A stretch of DNA of 29,181 bases, taken from contig CAZNSG010000189.1 in the NCBI GenBank assembly GCA_964575715.1, positions 1 to 29,181 on the forward strand, written 5' to 3'. This DNA is from PNAI01 sp964575715 (GTDB lineage Bacteria > Pseudomonadota > Alphaproteobacteria > Rhizobiales > Xanthobacteraceae). The notes beneath the pieces were generated by a model. It was not told where the DNA came from. It did no database searches and saw nothing but the letters and a program-made list of their open reading frames with translations. The number at the start of each line of letters is the position of its first letter. The stretch's first letter is position 1. The position numbers were made by a program, and so were the translations under genes. Below are positions 23,214 to 29,181 of this stretch, one piece after another.

Positions 23214-24019
23214 TCGAGATCGCCATCGCCCAGCGCGCCCGCGCGCTTGACCCGCCCGCCGGACGGACCGAAAAGATCTCGATCCGCAACCTGCGTTTCT
23301 TCTACGGCGACAACCAGGTGCTGCGTGACATCAGCGTGCCGCTTTATGCGAACCAGGTCACGGCCTTCATCGGGCCATCGGGCTGCGGGAAATCGACGTT
23401 CCTGCGCGCGCTCAATCGCATCTACGATCTCTATCCGAACCAGCGTGCGGAAGGCGAGGTGCTGCTCGATGGCAAGAACCTCCTGTCTCCTGCCCAGGAC
23501 GTGAACCTGATCCGCGCCCGCATCGGCATGGTGTTTCAAAAGCCGACGCCATTTCCGATGTCGATCTATGAAAACATCGCCTTCGGCCTGCGGCTCTACG
23601 AACGGCTGCCGCGCGCCGAAATCGAGGCGCGTGTGGAATCGGCCTTGCGCCGCGCTGCGCTTTGGGACGAGGTGAAGGACAAGCTCGCGGCAAGCGGCTT
23701 GAGCCTTTCCGGCGGCCAGCAGCAACGGCTGTGCATTGCGCGCACGGTGGCGGTAAAGCCGGAAATAATCCTACTCGATGAGCCGTGTTCGGCGCTCGAT
23801 CCGATTTCCACCGCCAAGATCGAAGAGCTGATCTGCGAGTTGAAGGACGATTACACGATCGTGCTGGTTACTCACAACATGCAGCAGGCGGCGCGTGTCT
23901 CCGATTTTACCGCGTTCATGTATCTCGGCGAATTGATCGAGTTCGGCGAGACCAACAGGATATTCACCGCGCCGCAGGACCCGCGCACCCAGGATTATAT
24001 CACCGGCCGCTTCGGCTAG
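23210..24019 (+). CDS. pstB: Phosphate ABC transporter ATPase PstB
   Basis: PstB is the ATPase that powers phosphate import. The 269-residue protein has Walker A GPSGCGKST at residues 55-63, the Q-loop in MVFQKPTPFPMSIYENI, the ABC signature LSGGQQQR at 166-173, Walker B IILLDEP at 186-192 and the switch histidine in LVTHNMQQAAR. FQKPTPFPMSIYENIAFGLR is specific to PstB. It starts inside the end of pstA (ATGA overlap). The C-terminus ends DYITGRFG, as in the family. phoU follows after 34 bases. Confidence 0.97.
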   Translation: MIEIAIAQRARALDPPAGRTEKISIRNLRFFYGDNQVLRDISVPLYANQVTAFIGPSGCGKSTFLRALNRIYDLYPNQRAEGEVLLDGKNLLSPAQDVNLIRARIGMVFQKPTPFPMSIYENIAFGLRLYERLPRAEIEARVESALRRAALWDEVKDKLAASGLSLSGGQQQRLCIARTVAVKPEIILLDEPCSALDPISTAKIEELICELKDDYTIVLVTHNMQQAARVSDFTAFMYLGELIEFGETNRIFTAPQDPRTQDYITGRFG

Positions 24020-24053
24020 ACCGGGTCGCGAGCGGATAAAAGGATCGAACGTC

Positions 24054-24770
24054 ATGTCCGAGCATACGATCAAGGCCTTCGACGCCGAGTTGCATGAATT
24101 GTCCGGGAAAATTCTTGAAATGGGCGGACTAGTCGAAAAGCAGATTGGCGACGCCATTGGCGCGCTGACTCAACACGACCTCGCGGTTGCACAAGAGATC
24201 ATTTCCGCGGATGCAAAAATCGATTGGATGCAGCGCGAGATCGAGGAGAAAGCCATTCTCACCATCGCCCGCCGCCAGCCGATGGCGGTCGACCTGCGCG
24301 AGATCGTTGGGGTTTTGCGCATTGCCAATGGTCTCGAACGCATCGGCGATTATGCCAAGAACATCGGCAAGCGGACGATCGCGACCGGCTCGGATATCGG
24401 CCCCGCCGCGGCCGTGCATGGCTTGCAGCGCATGGCGGACCTGGTTCTTGCCGCGCTCAAGCAGGTTCTCGATGCTTATGCGCGGCGCGATTTGACCCAG
24501 GCGCTGGCGGTTTGGCGCGCCGATGAGGCCATTGATGCTGCGAACAATTCGCTGTTCCGCGAACTCCTGACCTACATGATGGAAGATCCCCGCAACATCC
24601 GCCCGTGCACGCACCTACTGTTTTGCGCCAAGAATATCGAGCGGATGGGCGACCATGCCACCAACATCGCCGAAACTATCTATTACATGGTGAAAGGCGT
24701 TCCGCTCGAAGAGGCGCGGCCCAAGGGCGACGTCACAGGCTTCGATGCAGTGCCGCGTCCGAAGGGGTGA
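24054..24770 (+). CDS. phoU: Phosphate signalling protein PhoU
   Basis: PhoU is a cytoplasmic metal-binding protein that links the Pst transporter to PhoR and holds the Pho regulon off when phosphate is plentiful. The 238-residue protein has two three-helix PhoU repeats. Repeat 1 includes FDAELHELSGKILEMGGLVE and IDWMQREIEEKAILTIARRQ, then LRIANGLERIGDYAKNIGKR; repeat 2 includes LFCAKNIERMGDHATNIAET. The E-R-x-G-D-x-A-x-N motifs carry the metal-binding residues. AAAGGATCG lies before the ATG. It closes the cluster; unlike many relatives, no phoB follows it. Confidence 0.96.
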   Translation: MSEHTIKAFDAELHELSGKILEMGGLVEKQIGDAIGALTQHDLAVAQEIISADAKIDWMQREIEEKAILTIARRQPMAVDLREIVGVLRIANGLERIGDYAKNIGKRTIATGSDIGPAAAVHGLQRMADLVLAALKQVLDAYARRDLTQALAVWRADEAIDAANNSLFRELLTYMMEDPRNIRPCTHLLFCAKNIERMGDHATNIAETIYYMVKGVPLEEARPKGDVTGFDAVPRPKG

Positions 24771-24798
24771 GCATGCGCAGTGAGCGGCTGCGCGCCGT

Positions 24799-25326
24799 TT
24801 ACGAATGCCCCTCCGGCGGCACTTCGTAGCCGGAATCCTCGATGGAACCTGCGCCCATCCAGCCCCAGACCAGAACAACATCTTCGCTCGACGTGTTGTT
24901 AAAACCGTGCCAGGCGCCGCGCGGCGAATAGACCACGTCGCCTTCGCCCGCGGGCTCCTCGCCGAGATCGCTGTAGATGTGGCCGCGGCCCTTGAGCACG
25001 ATGAAGAACTCGTCGCAGTTTCTGTGCAGATGCCGCTCGTGGCGCGCGCCGGGTTTGAGCACGGTCCAGCCGACGACGTGATTGGCGCCGGCGGTTTTCT
25101 TGTCGATCAGAAACTGCACCTGCATGTCGACCCAGCCGTCCTTGCGCTGGAGCCCCTCGACCTTGGGCACGTTCTTGAGATTGGTGCGGTACATGGCGGC
25201 GTCTTGCTTGGCGGAGACATCTTTCATTCCGGCCGTCACTTCTTCGCTGGCGGATTTCATGGTGGCGGCCGTCTTCTTGATGGCTTTGGCCAAGGCGGCG
25301 CCGAATTTTTCCGCGTTCGATGTCAT
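24799..25326 (-). CDS. Cupin-domain protein with N-terminal helical extension
   Basis: A 175-residue protein whose C-terminal two thirds form a single cupin barrel. Motif 1 supplies the metal ligands H99, H101 and E106 (ERHLHRNCDEFFIVLKGRG) and motif 2 supplies H140 (GDVVYSPRGAWHGFNN). Single cupins include sugar isomerases, dioxygenases and metal-binding storage-like folds; the reaction cannot be told. The first 45 residues (FGAALAKAIKKTAATMKSAS…) are alanine/lysine-rich and probably helical, unusual for a small cupin. Its ATG overlaps the stop of the upstream oxidoreductase by four bases, so both are in one operon and may act on one substrate. Confidence 0.82.
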   Translation of the reverse strand: MTSNAEKFGAALAKAIKKTAATMKSASEEVTAGMKDVSAKQDAAMYRTNLKNVPKVEGLQRKDGWVDMQVQFLIDKKTAGANHVVGWTVLKPGARHERHLHRNCDEFFIVLKGRGHIYSDLGEEPAGEGDVVYSPRGAWHGFNNTSSEDVVLVWGWMGAGSIEDSGYEVPPEGHS

Positions 25327-26204
25327 GATTGTCCTCCCAAGCGGCGATAGACTTCGTGCGCAACCACAAAGTCATTGTGATCCAGCCCAAGCCCGCGGCA
25401 GGCATTCATTATCTCATTGGCGGCGGCGGCGAGCGGCACGGGGCTGCCGAGCCTGCGGCCGAGGTCCAATGCAAGAAGCATGTCCTTTTGCTGCAGCGTG
25501 ACATCGGTGAGCGGCACCGTGGGCATTTTTCCTTCGAGAATGAAAGGATCGCGATAGCCGAGCACGGGGGAGGCCGCGACGCTCTTGAGCACGGCATCGA
25601 GCGCGACCGCGCGCGCGACGCCGCCCTTTTCGGCGAGCGCAATGGCTTCTCCGAATGCGATCACTTCCACCATCAACAAAAGATTGACCGCGATCTTCAT
25701 CTGGCAGGCAAGCCCGTTGCCGCCGATGCGGGTGACTTTTGGGCCGATGGCCAGCAGCACGGGCTTGGCGCGCTCAAACGCCGCTTCGTCGCCGCCGATC
25801 ATGATCGAGGCCTGGCCGGCTTTCACCGTCACCGGACTGCCCGAGAGCGGCGCATCGAGCATGATCAAACCTGCGCGGGCGAATTCGGCGGCGATGGTGC
25901 GGCTGGCATCGGGATCGATGGTGCTCATGTCGATATAGATGCCGTCCTTGCGCAAACCCGCGACGATGCCGTGGTCGCCGAGCGCCACGGCGCGCACGGC
26001 CGCGGCGTCGGTGACGATGGAGAACACGATCTCGGATTTTTCCGCGGCAGCGCGGGGAGAATCCGCGACGCGCATGCCGGCTTCGATCAGCGCCGCCGCC
26101 TTGGCGTGCGAGCGATTCCAGCCGGTGACGGCGTGCCCTGCCGCCAGCAGGCGCGGAACGATCAATTCGCCCATGGCGCCGAGACCGATAAATCCAATGT
26201 CCAC
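25323..26204 (-). CDS. NAD(P)-dependent beta-hydroxyacid dehydrogenase, 3-hydroxyisobutyrate dehydrogenase family
   Basis: This 293-residue protein matches the beta-hydroxyacid dehydrogenase family (3-hydroxyisobutyrate, tartronate semialdehyde and glyoxylate reductases, and relatives). The nucleotide-binding motif GFIGLGAMG is at residues 4-12; the substrate loop is LDAPLSGSPVTVKAG (116-130); the catalytic lysine is K170 in CQMKIAVNLLL. The C-terminal helical domain ends LDHNDFVVAHEVYRRLGG. R31 after strand 2 (GWNRSHAKA) suggests NADPH preference, by analogy. The downstream cupin gene overlaps it by four bases. The exact substrate is not determined. Confidence 0.88.
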   Translation of the reverse strand: MDIGFIGLGAMGELIVPRLLAAGHAVTGWNRSHAKAAALIEAGMRVADSPRAAAEKSEIVFSIVTDAAAVRAVALGDHGIVAGLRKDGIYIDMSTIDPDASRTIAAEFARAGLIMLDAPLSGSPVTVKAGQASIMIGGDEAAFERAKPVLLAIGPKVTRIGGNGLACQMKIAVNLLLMVEVIAFGEAIALAEKGGVARAVALDAVLKSVAASPVLGYRDPFILEGKMPTVPLTDVTLQQKDMLLALDLGRRLGSPVPLAAAANEIMNACRGLGLDHNDFVVAHEVYRRLGGQS

Positions 26205-26230
26205 GGCTAGTGTCCTCCAAACCTTTCGTC

Positions 26231-26351
26231 GTCATTCCGGGACGCGGGCGAAGCCCGCGGGCCTGGAATCCATAACCACTTCCATTGCGATATGGATTCC
26301 GGGCTCGCCACGCCTTCGCGCTGCGCGCTTCGGCGGGCGCCCCGGAATGAC
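26231..26351. repeat. Intergenic repeat with GTCATTCCGG ends
   Basis: The ends GTCATTCCGGG (26231-26241) and CCCGGAATGAC (26341-26351) are exact inverted repeats. Inner pairs GGAATCCATA / TATGGATTCC (26266-26275 and 26291-26300) and the hairpin GCGGGC-gaa-GCCCGC (26245-26259) give a long cruciform-capable structure. This is a widespread repeat class in Bradyrhizobium relatives. It lies in the gap between the oxidoreductase gene and the IalB gene and may separate two transcription units. Confidence 0.78.
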
Positions 26352-26404
26352 AATGACTTTGGTAAAGCTACACGAAGCGCGCCGGTAAAGGAACGCGCGG
26401 GATG

Positions 26405-26911
26405 TCACGGCAGCTTGTCAAAACCCTCGGCAAAACCCTTCAGACTGATCGGGAAGCCGATGCCTTCCTCGGGAGTCTGGAAGATGGTGAAAGTCGCAGT
26501 TTGGCCGGTGCGAAGCTGGCGAATCAGGTCGTCCTTGAGGACCACTTCGGTGATGCAGCCGATGGGAATGCAGCGCACGAAACCTGCGCGCCCGACCTCC
26601 ATCTTGTCGACCCACAGGCCGAGACCCGAAGGCAGCAACACGCCGGGAGGCGCGATCACTCGCATCAACTTGAATTTCTGATCGGCAGTCCTGAGCACCA
26701 GTACGGTGAGTCCGACATTGGGCCGATCGTCGGCGATGACGCTCTGCATCAGCGCGCATTGCTCGTATTGGGCGCCAGGCGGCGTATCGCAGCGGATCTG
26801 CCAGTCGTTGTGGACCGAGCGAATCACGCCCTGCGCTACTGCTTCGCCTGCGAGCCCGACGAGCGCCATCAGCACCACAGGCAAAAGTATTCGGCGGCAC
26901 GATGCGGCCAT
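26405..26911 (-). CDS. IalB-family (invasion-associated locus B) periplasmic protein
   Basis: A 168-residue exported protein. The signal peptide is MAASCRRILLPVVLMALVGL followed by AGEAVAQ. The mature part fits the IalB family: VHNDWQIRCDTPPGAQYEQC, then LTVLVLRTADQKFKLMRVIAP, then PSGLGLWVDKMEVGRAGFVRC and IPIGCITEV. Two cysteine pairs (IRC…EQC, VRC…GC) probably form disulphides. The family was named from a Bartonella locus tied to red-cell invasion but is widespread in free-living rhizobia, so no virulence role is implied. ATG 26911 is chosen because GAAGGA precedes it on the minus strand; the reading frame stays open further upstream but without signal-peptide character. Confidence 0.85.
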   Translation of the reverse strand: MAASCRRILLPVVLMALVGLAGEAVAQGVIRSVHNDWQIRCDTPPGAQYEQCALMQSVIADDRPNVGLTVLVLRTADQKFKLMRVIAPPGVLLPSGLGLWVDKMEVGRAGFVRCIPIGCITEVVLKDDLIRQLRTGQTATFTIFQTPEEGIGFPISLKGFAEGFDKLP

Positions 26912-27333
26912 CACCCAATTCCTTCGACGCGCTCGATACATCTGCGCCAGCGGTGGCAATCGAATCACGGCAGCCTCGGTATGACCACTGCTTTGCGTTT
27001 CTCGTACATGGCATGACTGCCATGTCAAGGATAGCAGCCCCCGGCTTTGTAAGCCTGCCGGAAGGCAAAAAATGGGCTTGGAAATGCCGGCGGGAGCCGG
27101 CGGTAGATTCACAGGCATTTTGTCGACTTTGGCGGTGGCGGAGACACGTTGCGGGTGAAACGAAATTGTGATTTGTGGGGCGCGGGTTAGCCCCCCTTCC
27201 GCCGTGGGCCTGCCAGGGTCTAAGCGGCGCCGTTTAAGTAGCGCCTTGCCAGCGGGCGCCGGCCTGCCTAAACACCCGGTGGCGCGGCTTAAGTCCGGCC
27301 GTGACCGGTCTGCTTTAAGGGAGCCTGGAAAGA
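26912..27333. other. Gap between the IalB gene and the cytochrome oxidase operon
   Basis: About 420 bases with no convincing gene. A perfect dyad, ACATGGCA-tgac-TGCCATGT, lies at 27006-27025 and may be a regulator site or hairpin. The promoter of the cox operon should lie in the second half, but no clear -35/-10 pair stands out. Confidence 0.45.
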
Positions 27334-28200
27334 ATGCCGGTGCAAGAACGATTGATCGCCATTACCGCGACTATGGCGGCGACTATGGCGGCGACCATTT
27401 TCATCACGTTTGCGGGCGGAGCGGCGCTTGCCAGCAATGGCCAGCCGTCGCCGTGGCAGCTCGGGTTTCAGCAATCGGCGACACCGGTGATGGACGACGT
27501 CATTTGGTTCCACAATTTCCTGCTCTACGTCATTGCCGCCATCTCAGTCTTCGTGCTGGCGCTGCTGCTGATCGTGATGGTGCGCTTCAATGCGCGCGCC
27601 AATCCCGTCCCGTCGAAGACCACGCACAACACCACGATCGAGGTGTTATGGACGGTGGTGCCGGTCTTGATTCTGGTGGCGATCGCGGTGCCGTCGTTCC
27701 GGCTGCTGTTTCTGCAGCAGACCATCCCGCCCGCCGACCTCACCGTGAAGGCGACCGGCCGGCAGTGGTATTGGAACTATGTCTATCCCGACAGCAAGTT
27801 CGAATTCGACTCCTACATGCTGCTGGATAAGGAGCGCAAAGCCGATCAGCCGCGCCTTTTGGCCGTGGACAACGATCTGGTTGTGCCGGTCAACAAGGTG
27901 GTGCGCGTGCTGGTTACGGCCGATCCGATCGGCGTGCTCCATGCCTTCGCGGTTCCGTCGTTCGGTATCAAGATCGATGCGATACCGGGCCGGCTCAACG
28001 AGACCTGGTTCAAGGCGACGCGCGAGGGCATCTATTATGGCCAATGCTCGGAACTGTGCGGCAAAGACCATGCGTTCATGCCGATCGCGGTGCGGGTGGT
28101 GAGCGAGCGCGAATTCGCGGCCTGGCTGGAAGCGGCGAAGAAAAAATACGCACGCGATGACGGCATTCGCGCGACCACGCTTGCGGCGGCGGCCGAGTAA
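27334..28200 (+). CDS. ctaC: Cytochrome c oxidase subunit II (aa3 type)
   Basis: Subunit II accepts electrons from cytochrome c at its CuA centre. The 288-residue protein has a signal-like N-terminus ending ALASNGQ, two membrane helices (about 62-84 and 104-125), the aromatic electron-entry segment QWYWNY (144-149), and the complete CuA site: H203 in VLHAFAVPS and C238, E240, C242, H246 and M249 in YYGQCSELCGKDHAFMP. No haem-c motif (CxxCH) is seen, so this is the aa3-type oxidase and not a caa3 type. AAGGGAG at 27317-27323 and GGAAAGA precede the ATG. Subunit I follows after 89 bases. The gene is also called coxB. Confidence 0.96.
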   Translation: MPVQERLIAITATMAATMAATIFITFAGGAALASNGQPSPWQLGFQQSATPVMDDVIWFHNFLLYVIAAISVFVLALLLIVMVRFNARANPVPSKTTHNTTIEVLWTVVPVLILVAIAVPSFRLLFLQQTIPPADLTVKATGRQWYWNYVYPDSKFEFDSYMLLDKERKADQPRLLAVDNDLVVPVNKVVRVLVTADPIGVLHAFAVPSFGIKIDAIPGRLNETWFKATREGIYYGQCSELCGKDHAFMPIAVRVVSEREFAAWLEAAKKKYARDDGIRATTLAAAAE

Positions 28201-28289
28201 GTCCTGACATTTACGCTAAGATTTTTTGGGGGCGACGTTCGGACAACGAAGATGATCGGGCGAAAACAACAGCGTCGAAGGGTTCGATA

Positions 28290-29181
28290 ATGGCAACGAT
28301 GGCACACGGCGTACACGACGATCATGCCGCGCACGACGCGCACGCCATTCCGACAGGGTGGCGCCGCTTCGTCTATTCGACCAACCACAAGGACATCGGC
28401 ACGATGTACCTGGTGTTTGCCATTGTCGGCGGGGTGGTCGGCTCATTCATGTCGATTGCCATGCGTATGGAACTGCAAGTCCCGGACCTGCAGATTTTCC
28501 ATGACAGTCATCAGTTCAATGTGTTCACCACGGCGCATGGGCTGATCATGATCTTCTTCATGGTCATGCCGGCGCTGATCGGCGGGTTTGGCAACTGGAT
28601 CGTGCCGTTGATGATCGGGGCGCCGGACATGGCGTTCCCGCGCATGAACAACATTTCGTTCTGGCTGCTGCCGGCTTCGTTCACGCTGCTGCTGATCTCG
28701 GCGTTCGTCGAAGGTGAGCCGGGCGGAGCCGGTGTCGGCGCCGGCTGGACGATCTATGCGCCGCTATCGACCTCCGGCCATCCAGGTCCGGCGGTCGATT
28801 TTGCCATTCTGTCGCTGCACATCGCGGGTGCTTCGTCGATTCTGGGGGCGATCAATTTCATCACCACCATCTTCAACATGCGCGCGCCCGGCATGACCTT
28901 GCACAAGATGCCGCTGTTCGTGTGGTCGCAGTTGGTGACGACGTTCCTGATCCTGCTGGCGATGCCGGTGCTGGCGGGCGCCATCACCATGCTGCTGACC
29001 GACCGCAACTTCGGCACGACGTTTTTCAACGCCGCCGGCGGCGGCGATCCGATCCTGTTCCAGCATCTGTTTTGGTTTTTCGGTCACCCTGAAGTCTACA
29101 TTCTGATCCTGCCGGGCTTTGGCATCGTGAGCCAAGTGGTTTCGACGTTTTCCAAGAAGCCGGTGTTCGGCTATCTCGGCA
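28290..29181 (+). CDS. ctaD: Cytochrome c oxidase subunit I, N-terminal part (cut by window end)
   Basis: Subunit I carries haem a and the haem a3–CuB centre where oxygen is reduced and protons are pumped. 297 codons are visible, without a stop, of a gene usually near 530-560. The His-rich N-terminus (MATMAHGVHDDHAAHDAHAI) precedes RRFVYSTNHKDIGTMYLVF and the membrane helices. H83 in FTTAHGLIMIFF is a haem a ligand; FWFFGHPEVYI contains the CuB ligand H266 cross-linked to Y270, and the E267-region proton-channel residue of A-type oxidases. GAAGGG at 28277-28282 supports the ATG at 28290. The gene is also called coxA. The rest of the operon (ctaB, ctaG, ctaE) would be expected after the window. 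Confidence 0.95.
   Translation, partial: MATMAHGVHDDHAAHDAHAIPTGWRRFVYSTNHKDIGTMYLVFAIVGGVVGSFMSIAMRMELQVPDLQIFHDSHQFNVFTTAHGLIMIFFMVMPALIGGFGNWIVPLMIGAPDMAFPRMNNISFWLLPASFTLLLISAFVEGEPGGAGVGAGWTIYAPLSTSGHPGPAVDFAILSLHIAGASSILGAINFITTIFNMRAPGMTLHKMPLFVWSQLVTTFLILLAMPVLAGAITMLLTDRNFGTTFFNAAGGGDPILFQHLFWFFGHPEVYILILPGFGIVSQVVSTFSKKPVFGYLG

Noticed and set aside
25329..26210. 293-codon plus-strand frame opposite the oxidoreductase
   Set aside because: It has the same extent as the dehydrogenase gene on the other strand, which shows the GFIGLGAMG motif and catalytic lysine; this is its mirror frame.
27168..27830. 220-codon plus-strand frame upstream of and overlapping subunit II
   Set aside because: It is a shifted frame of the subunit II gene, which carries the full CuA site; the upstream part has no protein-like features.

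Overview
The window is high-GC DNA, dense with genes, from an alphaproteobacterium, most likely of the order Hyphomicrobiales (Bradyrhizobium/Xanthobacteraceae type). This rests on the argH–lipoprotein–lysA–DUF4175 gene order, a DUF1127 gene beside a LysR regulator, an IalB-family gene, the DUF6152/DUF6644 pair, and intergenic repeats of the 'GTCATCCTGAGG' and 'GTCATTCCGG' kinds. I cannot name genus or species from the sequence alone. No rRNA, tRNA or CRISPR array was seen.

Layout. Positions 1-6900 hold the 3' end of argH, a SAM-dependent methyltransferase, a reverse-strand toxin–antitoxin pair, then an LptM-like lipoprotein, lysA and a large DUF4175/TIGR02302 membrane protein. The methyltransferase and toxin–antitoxin pair sit between argH and the lipoprotein–lysA pair, which are often close together in related genomes. 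Positions 6900-12400 hold a small secreted LTXXQ-type protein, a flavodoxin-fold quinone reductase, gshA (glutamate–cysteine ligase), and a LysR regulator divergent from a DUF1127 gene. The gaps here are packed with palindromic repeats, including four copies of a striking paired 26-bp palindrome module.

Positions 12506-15146 form a unit bounded by 167-bp inverted repeats, each made of two hairpins whose ends are mostly CTAG. It carries a polytopic membrane protein and a secreted protein with two PAN/Apple-like modules. It looks like a composite element or MITE-bounded cassette. After it come DUF6152 and DUF6644 genes, translationally coupled, and tldD on the reverse strand.

Positions 17963-24770 are a complete phosphate-starvation locus: phoB, phoR, pstS, pstC, pstA, pstB and phoU. 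A three-copy Pho box lies before pstS and a clear hairpin terminator or attenuator between pstS and pstC. The two-component system PhoR/PhoB senses phosphate limitation, probably through the PstSCAB transporter and PhoU, and PhoB should bind the Pho box to drive pstSCAB-phoU.

The last part has a reverse-strand cupin and a 3-hydroxyisobutyrate-dehydrogenase-like oxidoreductase in one overlapping operon, an IalB-family periplasmic protein, and the start of the aa3-type cytochrome c oxidase operon (subunit II complete, subunit I cut by the window end).

The best candidates for undescribed biology are the paired-palindrome modules, whose stems show compensatory changes, and the inverted-repeat-bounded PAN/membrane-protein cassette.
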